Positions 44,744 through 56,139 of a stretch of 64,000 nt of DNA are shown piece by piece. Under the pieces are notes generated by a model, which worked only from the letters and a program-made list of their open reading frames with translations, was not told the origin of the DNA and made no database searches. Numbering within the stretch: the stretch's first letter is position 1; every line of letters begins with the position of its first letter. This stretch comes from Acephala macrosclerotiorum (taxonomy: Eukaryota; Ascomycota; Leotiomycetes; Helotiales; Mollisiaceae): NCBI GenBank assembly GCA_014904845.1, contig MU119226.1, positions 186,001 to 250,000 of the forward strand, written 5' to 3'. The position numbers and the translations under genes were made by a program.

Positions 44744-46579
44744 CTATGCCTCGCGCTGCGCCCTTGGCCGGCCACGGCCTCTCTTCTGGATATTTTGGGC
44801 TTCAAAAGCCTCTACAAGCACCGGAGCATCAACCCTAAATCTCTCACACCGTTCCCACGTCCAATCCCCTTCGCTTGGGTATCCAATCCATTGCACTAGG
44901 TAACGTGGGATTCCATTTATCTTCTTCTTTTCATGAATCTTCTCAGGCACGTCTTCGAGAGTGGCAACCGGCACTCTAATGTCTGCGCTGGAATTACTCT
45001 TTGATCGTCTCCACGAATTGACAAGATCAGGAACATCCTGAAGCATGTTCTCTTCCGGCTCCCAGGTCCAATCTTTCTCATCAGGGTAGTTTTCCCACTT
45101 GACAAGATATTCCGGGCCCTCTCCATCGCGCTCGGCCATGATACGTTCGGGTACGAAACCATTTTCCATGTCTCGCTCTTGGTGCAGGGACGCTACAAGC
45201 TCTGCTTGTAACTGTTCATCGGGTGTAGTATCGTCAAGTTGCATGCTGTCAAACAGGGTATAGCCCGCGTGTGGACTATCAAACTGAGCGTCGTCGCCTG
45301 GCAATATCAGGTCGTCTGGCGGACTTTCATCAGCCTCGATGAAACTGTACAGTGCTTGAAATGATTGGTCCCTAGCATCAACTGATCTAAAATCAAGTGC
45401 TTTTTCGTCCGTCGTGATCGCCTTGAGAAGCTTGGAGTCTTGGGACATGCTCCTTTTCGACATTCTCGAACATGACGTCAATGCTCCCGCTTCGATTTGT
45501 GGTGATATTGAACCTGATTCAGCCATCACCTCTTCTGCCGTCCAAGGCATGTCGTCGTCCCAGCCATCAAGAGGATTCTTGAATTGTATCAGCGGGCTTT
45601 TAGGCGTCTCTGTGAGGATTGATGGGCCGTCTGGTCGAGAAAGATCCACGAAATTCTCGAAAGAGGTAGCAGCAACTTTTCGAGGCCGGCCCCTACCACG
45701 CTTCGGGCCTGTCTTTGCTTTCTCTATTGGTGAGGATCTCTTTGCAGCTCTTCGAGGAACTGAACGAGCTTCATCCCCCTCGAATTCGTCTCGTGTCCGT
45801 TTTCGCGAGTCTTGAGAAGACTTTTTCAACGTGTACCCATTGCATGTCGCTATCCTGGCTCGAGGCCGACCTTGTGGCGCATCGAGAATACCGTGAGCTT
45901 CAAAGGTTCTGGAATATTTATACTTAAACCACCAATTCGACCGATTCACATGCCTCCACTGATTTACATGTTCTGCAAATTCTGCAGACTCGTGCAGCCG
46001 ATCGTAACAAACTTTGGGGCTGACATATTCAGGGTCATTCTTTCTACCTTTCTTTGAGATTCGTGCCATTGTGCTCTCAATTCTCGAGGCTTTGAATCTT
46101 AAGCTGCCATGCTTGTCATCTTCGTCAAAGAATATAAGCCTGCGGAGACTCCTGAATTTCGCCAGTGCTGTTGCACGATTGCGGAAGTTCACCCAGCCGT
46201 GTAAATCGTTTGCCAGGTGCCGCAGATACAGCCGTGGAATGTGTCCAAAGTCGGGTAGTCCTTTGAACACCAGCAAGTCATAGTCCAAGCTTATGCAAAC
46301 GTTCTGGAGCCGGTCCAAATCCTTTCGGCTCACCAACTTCTTGTACCGCTGATGTCTTCTCGTGCCCTTGAATTGGGGGAGCCATGGCTTATATATCTTC
46401 AAGGTGACGTGTCGTGAGAGGTGGCAGACCTGCAGCAGAGGTGGAGGAGCCGTTTTCGAGTATATTTGTCCATTTTTGTAATAGATTTCGACGACTCGAG
46501 GTCGAAAGTGTGCAAAGGCAGCAAGCTCGAAGATGTTCAATTGAATTTCGGTAGGAAGGTCATCGAATCGAGCCGGCAT
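44744..46579 (-). CDS. 2EXR-domain protein with AT-hooks and two chromodomains (paralogue 2)
   Basis: Single-exon protein of 611 residues, homologous along its whole plan to the plus-strand gene at 27452. The N-terminal 2EXR region (MPARFDDLPTEIQLNIFELA, RPRVVEIYYKNGQIYSKTAP, PPLLQVCHLSRHVTLKIYKP) is followed by a helical segment (LDRLQNVCISLDYDLLVF). A basic linker contains an AT-hook (KRGRGRPRK), then an acidic linker. Chromodomain 1 (FVPERIMAERDGEGPEYLVK, WENYPDEKDWTWEPEENM) and chromodomain 2 (IPRYLVQWIGYPSEGDWTWE) come next, and a second AT-hook (KRGRGRPRAQ) ends the protein. It lacks the intron present in paralogue 1. A chromatin reader or regulator role is inferred from the domains. 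Confidence 0.9.
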   Translation of the reverse strand: MPARFDDLPTEIQLNIFELAAFAHFRPRVVEIYYKNGQIYSKTAPPPLLQVCHLSRHVTLKIYKPWLPQFKGTRRHQRYKKLVSRKDLDRLQNVCISLDYDLLVFKGLPDFGHIPRLYLRHLANDLHGWVNFRNRATALAKFRSLRRLIFFDEDDKHGSLRFKASRIESTMARISKKGRKNDPEYVSPKVCYDRLHESAEFAEHVNQWRHVNRSNWWFKYKYSRTFEAHGILDAPQGRPRARIATCNGYTLKKSSQDSRKRTRDEFEGDEARSVPRRAAKRSSPIEKAKTGPKRGRGRPRKVAATSFENFVDLSRPDGPSILTETPKSPLIQFKNPLDGWDDDMPWTAEEVMAESGSISPQIEAGALTSCSRMSKRSMSQDSKLLKAITTDEKALDFRSVDARDQSFQALYSFIEADESPPDDLILPGDDAQFDSPHAGYTLFDSMQLDDTTPDEQLQAELVASLHQERDMENGFVPERIMAERDGEGPEYLVKWENYPDEKDWTWEPEENMLQDVPDLVNSWRRSKSNSSADIRVPVATLEDVPEKIHEKKKINGIPRYLVQWIGYPSEGDWTWERCERFRVDAPVLVEAFEAQNIQKRGRGRPRAQREA

Positions 46580-47294
46580 GTTGTTTGATATCCAGCATGG
46601 CAGCGTGTATTGTCTTGTGAGCCCTAGTTGATATTGAGAGACAAAATGTCGAAGCTATTCTGCACGCCGGATGTCTCATCAAGGACCTCCGGCGTTCGGG
46701 CGCGTCAAATTCGCGTTCACGCGTTGAGTGCCGAGCAGCCCCTGAGATGGCTAACCGAGCCCTGAAAGGCGGGGTCCGGCGCTAAATGCGCTAAGCCACC
46801 ACCTGAGTACACCGAATTTCCACCATATGCGGAGGCCCTCCACTGCTTCCTTCAGCATCTGGCATCTCGAGCTAAATCCTCACCTTCCTTCTCAATGTAA
46901 AGCACGAGGATCAAGCTGTCGTATCAATTCAAGCCAGAGTCCTCCGGCGAGGCTCACTGGCTGACCAAAAGCCATGCCATGGAGCGGCGTTCAGGGCTGA
47001 AGCCAGGCTGCTGGTGCCTGAGTCACGACTTTTCTCTCGCCGAAGACTCATATTATATATTTCTAGCTTATTGCTCAATCGGAGAGCTCGTATGGGTAGT
47101 CCCCTTCTCTGTGTCTGGAGTCGAAGTTCGTGAGTCACGCCTTCCAATTCGAACATAAAATCCAGCTGAAGGCCGTCTACCTTCCTCAAATTCCTCGTTC
47201 CACCAACATCATTCTTCTCTGTTTAAGTCTCTCGGATTTGACCATTCTCAATCACCCACATCATCAGGGTGATTGAACGTACATCGATATCAAC
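46580..47294. other. Divergent intergenic region
   Basis: Promoter space between paralogue 2 of the 2EXR pair (minus) and the vWA-RBR gene (plus). The ORF at 46929-47189 is unsupported. Confidence 0.55.
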
Positions 47295-50200
47295 ATGGCT
47301 TCAGAAGGTACCAAGGTCTACGACCTCCTCATTCTAGTCGACGCGACCTACTCCATGAGTTCTTACCTCGAATCACTTCAGACCTCATTACCACAAATCA
47401 TCCAGATCTCTACCCTCACTGATTGTTTCTCACGAATCGGACTGCTAGCGTACCGAGATTACTGCGATAAAGAGCTGTTGGACTGGTCAGGATGGCTCAC
47501 TCCATCAGACGTTCGCGACAAGTCCGAGTCAGAGGATGCTGGAGAGCTAGTCGTGGACTTGGTTGAGAAGGCAAAGAAGCTGTACCCAAGCGGAGGTGGA
47601 GATGGACCAGAGGCAACCAAGACAGGCTTGGCGCGAGCCTATGAGTTGATGCGAACCGATGCCACAACCATCATCCTCCTTTTCACCGACGCCCCTCCAC
47701 ACTCCTTCTCCAACGGATCATTAAAAGACAGAAGCTCCAATCATGGCGCAGAACAGAAGGCTTTGTCTGAAAAAGATGCGTATGGTGGGTTTGGTATCAA
47801 ATTTGCTGATTGGGTGTCTGCGGCGAAGACACTACGTTCTGGTGAAAAGAAGGCGCAAGTTTTCAGCATTCTTGAACGAAACATGCGATTCGAAGAAGCT
47901 GGCTACTACAACTATCTTTCTGCCATGACCGGGGGCGCATGTTTCTATCTCGAAAATTCGTCTCCAGCATCCATTTCCAAAGTCAGTGTGGAAGTTCTAC
48001 TCTCCTGGATGGGCGCTGAAAAGGCCGGAGCTGCTGGTGACGTCGACTTGCCTGCTTTCCTGTCCCGATATATCAATGTGGAGGGAATCAAGTCCCTGAA
48101 GAGCGAAAAAGACTCTACTGCCAGTAACTTCTTTCTCACGACTTCCGTCTCTGGCTACGACCATGTCATTCCTGTTGACGAGAAAGCGAGAACACGGCTT
48201 GGGTCTGCAAACATCACCAAGACCAAGGCATCATCCGAGATACTCAAGAAGCATCTTCCAAAGAAAACTTCTCCAGTTCAAGACTTTGCAAAGCGATACG
48301 CCGCTGATGCTCACTATAAGAGAGTGGCAGTAGAGCAGCTGAAGAAGTTGATTGAGAAAGACGTTGCCGCCATCTCTCTCAATCCTGTATTCGGGTCTCT
48401 ATGGCGAGCGGTCTGCAACGACAGAGACAACGAATCACGAGATGAAGTCATCACAGCATTCGGATTACAAGTCGACCGTATCGCGAATGCTGACGAGAAA
48501 GCTCGCATGAAGATCTGGCTAGAGGAATCGTACGACTATACCGCAGAAGTCATGGACACAATCGAGAACGTCCCAGTTGCCCAGAGATATCCATGTGTTT
48601 GTCTAGATCCCACACTGTCTTTCACTCGTGTAGCCGATGGAGACGATGGGGATAAGCCTATCACCGAGTTTCGACGTGACGAGCTTCTAGAGATTGGTCG
48701 GTCTTGCGACTACAAGATTCTTCGGCGGCTTGGACGAGTCATGACTAGACTCACATACATCAACTCTGAGGCTGAGATGCCGGCTCACATTGCTGCAGCA
48801 CCAGAGTTTGAGATTCCAAGAATCCCTATGGCCTTAGCGTCTCCAGAGTACAAGCGCAAGTTCTGGAGAATCCTCCTTCACATTGTCGTGCCGGGTACAA
48901 TGCTCGGAGCGCGTCCAGCAGCACTTCTTGCAGCCCTTAGCATCAAACTTGGAATACAGCCCCTGATGCACGCGGCTGACCAGGAAATGCTGTTATGGCG
49001 TGATCGATGGAACAACCTTGAGATCCCAGAGACTTGGAATACAAGCTGCTTGTCGCTGGTTCTGGATGCAGATGAAGCTTACCAGAAGCGCAAGGAGCTG
49101 GAGGAAGGTATGGAGGGACTGGCTTTGGATGTAAGTGTTGATCCGCTGTGGGTACATTGTTCTTGTGACAATGAACATCCGGCGAAACGCCTTCGGTTGG
49201 ACCACGGTTTGCTGACATCCATCAAGAACAAAAATGGAACCTCCAAGGTTGAAGGCCTCCTGAGCGCCGACGATCGACAGCTCTTCAGCCTGCTGGCATC
49301 ATACAAAATACTAGAGTTCAACTTAGAGACCAATTTGGAGGCGCGTGTTGGCTGGACACCAGAGAAGACATCCGTTGCATTGGGTCCCACAGTCATTTGC
49401 ACCTCATGTCAGTATCCAAGATCCGTCACTATCATGGGTGCTGGAGGAAAATGTGGCCTCTGCCTCTGGACCGATTATGCCTCTCCAGCGGAGCGAGAAG
49501 AACACCTTCAGGCACATGTGACGAAGGAAGACGGTCAGGATACCACAGCTACTTGGGTTGAATGCAACCTCAGCACCTGTCGAGCACAGTATGTCGTCTA
49601 TCGAGTCGAGGGCCTCAACGTCAAGCCAAAATGTCACTACTGCCGGAATAGCAAGGGCCAGGCGCCTGTGCTCGAGTGCTCTGAGTGCTTGAATCGAATC
49701 ATCTATCCTACGTATTACCGTCCAGCCGGCTTGAAGGAGAAAGAGTTCAGATGCTATGCTTGCACATCTGGACGCAAGACTATCGTCAACGTTGAGACTA
49801 CAGCCAATAAGCTTTCTGCAGAAAATGGAACAAAGTGGCTTCTGCGAAATGACAAGAAAATTACTGAACCATTCAATAAACGCTCTCTCTTCCATGTAAT
49901 TTCGACAGCTGGAACAGACAAGTTCATCGACAAAGTCGAGCTGTTCCCGGCTGCGAGCCGGTGGAACCTCACCCTCAACGGTAAGCTCGTTCGCAACTCC
50001 CAAGAGCTCGTCGCCTCACTTCAATCATGGATCTCCCGTCGAAAGACAGAATCGGGGACATGCTCTCTCTGCTGCTCTTCCATGCGCAAGTCCGACCTCA
50101 TGCTCGCCTGTGGACGCTCAGGCTGTTCTCAGCGCATTTGCAGAGGTTGCTTAGAGGGCTGGTATGGCTTAAACGCAGCGGGGCGGATAATCAACACCTC

Positions 50201-50687
50201 CGCTCTCTCATGTCCGTTCTGCCGCCGGGCACCCGCCGCGAAGACATTGTCCAAGTACGGCATGGGCATTCACGCTGTCGGCGACCTGCGCACAGCAGTT
50301 GAAGAGAAAGGAGAGTGGATATTCGCTTGGTGCCGAACTTGTAGTTTCGCCAAGCGGTACATGGAACGGGTATGCGCTGGGGGCGCCCCTGCTGAAGTGT
50401 CTGACTGGAGCTGCGATGACTGTAAGGAGTATAAAGGCGGTGAGAAGACCAAGCAATGCCCTGGATGTGGCACATGGACCGAAAAGTCGGCCGGATGTGA
50501 TCACATCACCTGCACAGTGCCAGACTGCTGCACGCATTGGTGTTTCTTCTGTGGGAAGGAAGAAACCCGTGCTACGATCTATGATCATATGCGAGTTGAG
50601 CATGGTGGGTTCTATGGCGGACAGGCCAATCCGGAGACAGAGGATGAGACTGATGATGAAGATGGTTATTATGGGCATTACGACTGA
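47295..50687 (+). CDS. vWA-domain RBR-type E3 ubiquitin ligase
   Basis: Single-exon protein of 1130 residues. The N-terminal 230 residues form a von Willebrand A domain (YDLLILVDATYSMSSYLESL; the metal site reads DxTxS; then GGDGPEATKTGLARAYELM and TTIILLFTDAPPHS). The middle has several CxxC pairs (VICTSCQYPRSV, GKCGLCLWTDY, PKCHYCRNSKG, LECSECLNRI, FRCYACTSGRK), suggesting extra zinc ribbons. The C-terminus is a RING-IBR-RING2 array: RING1 (CSLCCSSMRKSDLMLACGRS to CPFCRRAP), IBR (WCRTCSFAKRY to CDDCKEYKG), RING2 (KQCPGCGTWTEKSAGCDHIT, then HWCFFCGKEE). The GC before DHITC is the position of the catalytic thioester Cys. An acidic tail follows (ETEDETDDEDGYYG). The partner and substrate are unknown. 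Confidence 0.9.
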   Translation: MASEGTKVYDLLILVDATYSMSSYLESLQTSLPQIIQISTLTDCFSRIGLLAYRDYCDKELLDWSGWLTPSDVRDKSESEDAGELVVDLVEKAKKLYPSGGGDGPEATKTGLARAYELMRTDATTIILLFTDAPPHSFSNGSLKDRSSNHGAEQKALSEKDAYGGFGIKFADWVSAAKTLRSGEKKAQVFSILERNMRFEEAGYYNYLSAMTGGACFYLENSSPASISKVSVEVLLSWMGAEKAGAAGDVDLPAFLSRYINVEGIKSLKSEKDSTASNFFLTTSVSGYDHVIPVDEKARTRLGSANITKTKASSEILKKHLPKKTSPVQDFAKRYAADAHYKRVAVEQLKKLIEKDVAAISLNPVFGSLWRAVCNDRDNESRDEVITAFGLQVDRIANADEKARMKIWLEESYDYTAEVMDTIENVPVAQRYPCVCLDPTLSFTRVADGDDGDKPITEFRRDELLEIGRSCDYKILRRLGRVMTRLTYINSEAEMPAHIAAAPEFEIPRIPMALASPEYKRKFWRILLHIVVPGTMLGARPAALLAALSIKLGIQPLMHAADQEMLLWRDRWNNLEIPETWNTSCLSLVLDADEAYQKRKELEEGMEGLALDVSVDPLWVHCSCDNEHPAKRLRLDHGLLTSIKNKNGTSKVEGLLSADDRQLFSLLASYKILEFNLETNLEARVGWTPEKTSVALGPTVICTSCQYPRSVTIMGAGGKCGLCLWTDYASPAEREEHLQAHVTKEDGQDTTATWVECNLSTCRAQYVVYRVEGLNVKPKCHYCRNSKGQAPVLECSECLNRIIYPTYYRPAGLKEKEFRCYACTSGRKTIVNVETTANKLSAENGTKWLLRNDKKITEPFNKRSLFHVISTAGTDKFIDKVELFPAASRWNLTLNGKLVRNSQELVASLQSWISRRKTESGTCSLCCSSMRKSDLMLACGRSGCSQRICRGCLEGWYGLNAAGRIINTSALSCPFCRRAPAAKTLSKYGMGIHAVGDLRTAVEEKGEWIFAWCRTCSFAKRYMERVCAGGAPAEVSDWSCDDCKEYKGGEKTKQCPGCGTWTEKSAGCDHITCTVPDCCTHWCFFCGKEETRATIYDHMRVEHGGFYGGQANPETEDETDDEDGYYGHYD

Positions 50688-52955
50688 GACTTATAGCAGA
50701 GGATCCCAGAATTTCCCGGTCAGGCTGGGAATCCAAAAGACTGCTTTTTGAGTGTTGAGCATTGATGGATGCAGTCAGCATGGTTTTCTGGTACTAGACA
50801 CTTCTTGTAATATCTCTTGGCTGTCAGGAGAATCCTGACTAGTCACGTGGCAACATCTACTAGCGTATTGAACTAGTCCCCTTTAGGGTTAATATACTTC
50901 ACGGGGTATATTGACCACCCTTACTTAGCCTTAGACCTCTTTTTCCTTTGCTTAGATATTCTCGTCGAATAGAGTCTTCTACCTACGCCTAGTTCTTGTT
51001 CATGACATTGGTAGAGCGAAAGTCGAATAGCATTTTGGCATGGCGTGTATTCAACGTTTTTGAGTATCAATAATATGATAATCGATGGAACCTTGGAAAA
51101 GTCCCAAATCATATCCGTGACCTAGGAGGAAGACATTGAGTTCTATGGAGAGAGCGGAAGTCCGTCATTATCAAGCCTAACTTCCCTTTCACCTCCACTA
51201 CCACTAGCTCTCGCTTCCGCTCCTAAAATCCGTATCTCCTTTAAACTTATTCCTCGTTCTCCTTTTATCCTTCTTCAAAGCTAAACCTGTGTAAATTCAT
51301 CGCCCAACACAGCAACGTGAGGGAACAGAACGACAGCACATGTCTTATAAAGGTCGTCATCCACGCGCAAAGACGAGTCGGCGGTCTGAATCGTTGGGCG
51401 ATTCTTTTTGTTTGCGTCGTGGGAGGGGATATTTGATGAGGATGTGGCTGATATTGGGGACTTGGTGAAGGTTTTAGGACTGGGTCTGATGGTAGAGTCC
51501 TGGTTACTGTTTTTGAGATCGTTGGTGGTTGGGTTTGGGGAGGGGGGTCCAAGTGGACAATGTGAAATCTGGGGTGGAAGGCAGGAGGTCGGCTTAATGA
51601 ATTCGTTTCGGGAGAATCTCATAATGAGTTCTTTGGCTGCTGGATCGAAGGAGTGTGTATACAACTTCTTTGAATCGTGTTTCCCTTCCACGGTCCGAAG
51701 TTTCGCATCTTCACGATCGTTTGATAGTTTAAAAAGCTTTATATAGCCCAGCAGATATTTCTTTGCTAATTGAGCCCAGATTTCAGGTTCAGAAGCTAGT
51801 TACGAACCCTTATGCTGGTACGGAGATAAAGTTATGCGACTACAGGGCCTCGTTCCCTGAAATGGTGTTTTCAGGGCAACGATATCGCTATAGAGCGCTG
51901 AAAAGAGTGCTGTAAGCGAGTAAATTCCCTGTAAATCTAGGGTATTAACGCTTATTAGCCGAAAGGTTCCAAAGCAACCGTATGCGAGATAGTGCCTAAG
52001 ATAAAGTGTAAATAGCGAGCGCTGATAGGCCCCTAGGCTTGACAGACCCTAGAGCTACTTAAGATCTCTAGAAAGGCTTTCAGGGTTGACAGCCTGGAAA
52101 TATAGCGTGCTTGAAGCTTCTTGACGGTGAGATAGCGTGTCTTCAGCGTCCTGGGTGCCTGGAATGCCCTATAGTCGCATCACTCTATGCCGCAATCTCC
52201 GTATTTTAAAGGGACATTGTCCAGAGTCTCTTTGCGATTTCTGAAGGAGCGAGGAATACACCTTGATACAGGAAAATCATTGAACATATTCCAATGAGCC
52301 TTCTCGCTTCTTGGGAGATGATTCTCCAAGGTCTCCAGATTCCTTTGCGAGGCGAGATACCCCTTTTCCCGTCTCGGCAAGCCGACAGCAAAGCTTCATC
52401 CTTTTGTCCATCTCCACTCCCTGCGTTTCCTCGCTCTAGTTCTCCATCTCCCCCAGCAAATTTCCGTCTACCCTAAGGAATCATGTTCCCAAAATGTCTA
52501 AAAGTTTTTCCACCTCCGCTGCAAGGCACAGCACGTGATTCCAGCCTCGGCTCAACTCGCCCCGAACCATGGCCCTGAAAGCTGGGGAAGCCAAATTTAT
52601 CCTCCCTCCTGACGATCCCTCTTCCACGTCGCATCTATATCTTTTAGCCGCACACAAAGCTCCTTTCCCAATATCCGCAACCCTTGTATACGAACACACA
52701 CCGCTATCTGATTGCTGGATAAACATCCGCAAGGACCGGAGGATGGCTAGTACGGTCTGGGGTTGAAGGGACGGGAACGTGATTTTGGACCGAAAGACGT
52801 GAGGTTTTTGGGACGAAAAGATGGAGATGCGGATGATGGACCGAGATGCAGCCGCAGCGGGGAGATGTGCTATACTATCATTGTTATATAACTAAGAGAC
52901 AGGGACTTACAAATGTAGGTGTTTGTGAAGGTAGGTCGAGGACAAGTTAGCCAAG
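50688..52955. other. Long gene-poor region with a degraded AT-rich stretch
   Basis: No gene is supported. 50870-51000 and especially 51760-52170 are full of TA and CTAG words and short TTAG/TAAG runs, as in old RIP-mutated repeats, but no terminal repeat or coding trace is visible. A minus-strand frame at 51281-51691 has no ATG at its beginning. Small ORFs at 52294-52476 and 52569-52766 show no domains. The last 200 bases are the GH35 promoter. Confidence 0.5.
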
Positions 52956-55900
52956 ATGCGGTTCTTCAAGCTTCTTACTGTTGCATTGAGCGCCCTGCTG
53001 TGGACATCTTCCAATGCGACGGATGATGGCTTGACGACAGCAGTAACGTGGGACCCGTATAGCTTGTCCGTCAATGGCAGTCGCGTGTTCATATTGTGAG
53101 TAGCAGAGAATGGTCGTGGAGTGGATTGTGCTGACGATGAAAGCTCTGGAGAATTCCACTATCAGCGTATGCCGGTACCTGAAATGTGGCTTGACATTTT
53201 CCAGAAATTCAAAGCAAATGGGTTCAATGCTATTAGGTATGGTGGAGAATGGATCGCACAGTTGAGATGAAAGCTAACAGAGACAGTATATACTTCTTTT
53301 GGTCCTACCATTCTCCGTCCAAAGGCATTTACGATTTTGAAACCTCCGGAAAGAACGTACAACGAGTCCTCGACTATGCGAAAGAAGCAGGCCTCTGGGT
53401 CGTTGCCCGCGCGGGCCCATACTGCAATGCCGAGACGAATGGAGGTGGATTCGCACTTTGGGGATCCGATGGCAGTCTTGGGAGTCTAAGAACAAGTGAT
53501 GCTACATACCACGAAGCATGGCTACCATGGATCACACAAATCGGAGAAATTATCGCCGCGAATGAAGTCACAAAAGGAGGACCTGTCATCTTGAATCAAA
53601 TCGAAAACGAGCTCCAGGAGACCACCCACTCCGCGACGAATACATTAGTCATATACATGGAGCAAATCGAGGCTGCGTTCCGAGCAGCGGGAATCACTGT
53701 CCCTTTTTCGCACAATGAGAAGGGGGAACGTTCTCAGTCTTGGAGTACTGACTATGAAAATGTTGGTGGTGCAGTCAATGTTTATGGTCTTGACAGTTAT
53801 CCGGGTGGACTTTCTTGCACGAATGTCAACAGTGGATTCAGCTTGGTTCGGAACTACTACCAGTGGTTTGCGAATTATTCCTACACGCAGCCGAACTACT
53901 TTCCCGAGTTCGAAGGAGGGTATTTCACTCCATGGGGAGGCAGTTTCTATGACTCTTGTTTGGCGGAGCACGACCCTGCATTTGCAGATGTGTATTACAA
54001 GAACAATATCGGGCAAAGAACGACACTTCTGAGTCTGTATATAGCATGGGGAGGGACGAATTGGGGTCATTGTAAGTGATACTCTTTTGGAGAGGGCATT
54101 TCCACTAACATGAAGCAGCTGCCGCCCCTGTTGTCTATACCTCATACGACTACTCAGCTCCACTACGAGAAACAAGACAAATTCAGACCAAATTTTATCA
54201 GACGAAACTCATTGCTCTTTTCGTCCGGAATTCAGCTGATCTGTTAAAGACCTACATGGTAGGAAATGGCACAGGATACGCGGTTTCAACCGCAAGCATT
54301 TGGACTTGGGAGATTCGAAATCCTGATACCAATGCTGGGTTCTACACCGTCCAACAAGCTACCTCCAGTTCTCGAGTGTCGGCAACGTTCTCCGCGTACC
54401 TCAACACATCGGAAGGCAACATCACTGTTCCTAATGTCAACTTGAATGGACGTCAAAGCAAGATTCTTGTCACTGACTATACCTTTGGCCAACAAACTCT
54501 CCTATACTCCAGTGCAGATATCCTCACATGGGGCAGTTTCGGAGGTGTCGATGTGATCGCCCTCTACCTCGAAGAAGGACAGGTTGGACAATTTGCCTTC
54601 AAGAATACTCCTTCCAATGCTTCACACACCTCCTTCGGTCCAACTGCATACACAGCTACCTCATCCGGCAGCACAACAACATTCGTCTACACCCAAGGCT
54701 CCGGCCAAACTGTTATTCAGTTTAACTGTGTCTTGATCTATTTGCTAGAGCAACAAACAGCATGGAAGTTCTGGGCACCTGCTACAACGACAAATCCGGA
54801 TGTCAAACCCGACGAACAGATCTTTGTCCTTGGTCCTTACCTTGTTCGAAGTGCCTCGATTGCACATGGAGTCGTGCATGTTTCCGGGGACAATGATAAT
54901 ACTACAATTATTGAGGTATATACTGGAACATCTGACATTCAGACCATTGACTGGAATGGAGTACGTCTTACTGCTACCACTACACCATATGGCTCTGTCA
55001 CCGCTCAGATCCCAGGGAACGAGAATCGCACAATCTCTCTTCCCACATTGGACAATTGGCGTTCTGCGGATTCTCTGCCCGAGAAGCTCGCCACCTATGA
55101 TGACTCGAAATGGACAGTCTGCAACAAAACCACAACACTGAGTCCTGTGGCCCCATACACATTGCCGGTATTGTTCTCGAGCGACTATGGATATTATACT
55201 GGCGCCAAGGTTTATCGAGGATATTTTGATGGGACGAGCTATACGTCTGTCAACATTTCTGCCTCCGGCGGTCTCGCATTTGGCTGGACAGCATGGCTCA
55301 ACGGTGCTCTCATCGGTGGCAATGTCGGAAACTCCTCGCTTACAACCACAACAGCTCTTCTGTCACTACCAGCCTCCATTCTCAAAGCCACAGACAATCT
55401 GGTGACAGTCGTGGTCGACTATCATGGCCATGATGAAACATCCACCGCAAAAGGCGTCGAAAATCCTCGCGGCATCCTAGGCGCACAGCTCATCTCATCG
55501 AATGGCTCAACCACAACGAAGAGTACCGGGTTCAAGACCTGGAAGATCCAAGGTAATGCTGGAGGACCGTCCAACATTGACGCCGTCCGCGGGCCCATGA
55601 ACGAAGGTGGTCTCTACGGTGAGCGTCTCGGCTGGCCTTTACCAGGTTTCACTCCCTCGTCACCTTCATTCGATCGATCCTCCCCTCTCGATGGACTCAA
55701 CTCATCCGGCATTCGCATGTACACCACCACCTTCCATCTCAACATCGATTCCGACCTCGACGTCCCGCTTGGTCTCGAGCTCAGTGCTCCTTCCGGGACT
55801 GTCGCGAGAGTCATGTTTTGGATCAATGGGTATCAGTATGGCAAGTTTGTTCCCCATATTGGGCCCCAGACTCGATTTCCGGTCCCTCCTGGAGTGATCA

Positions 55901-56139
55901 ACAATAGAGGTGAGAATACGTTGGCGGTTAGTATATGGGCGATGACCGATGCAGGGGCGAAACTTGATGGGATTGATTTGATCAGCTATGGTAAGTTTCA
56001 TCTTGTTAGAGGGGTAGCATCTTTTCTTGCAATATACTGACGCTGTAATGTAGGCGCTTACCAGACGGACTTCGTTTTCAATCAAGATTGGAGCTATCTA
56101 CAACCTGACTGGGACTTGAGTAGGTTGCAGTACGCTTGA
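52956..56139 (+). CDS. Secreted beta-galactosidase, glycoside hydrolase family 35
   Basis: Large extracellular retaining beta-galactosidase of about 990 residues that removes terminal galactose from plant polysaccharides. A signal peptide (MRFFKLLTVALSALLWTSSN) is followed by VTWDPYSLSVNGSRVFIL, joined by an intron to SGEFHYQRMPVPEMWLDIFQ. Short introns lie near 53098-53143 and 53238-53282. The catalytic (beta/alpha)8 barrel shows GPYCNAETNGGGFALW, GGPVILNQIENELQ (acid/base Glu) and YFPEFEGGYFTPWGG (nucleophile Glu in EFEGG). After another intron (54074-54118) the typical GH35 beta domains follow, to a final intron at about 55990-56053 joining ISYG to AYQTDFVFNQDWSYLQ. The stop TGA is at 56137-56139. 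Many N-glycosylation sites fit secretion. Confidence 0.96.

Noticed and set aside
51281..51691. Minus-strand 136-codon frame rich in Pro/Ser
   Set aside because: The frame begins with a non-ATG codon, has no domain and ends without homologous character. It could be an exon but nothing supports it.
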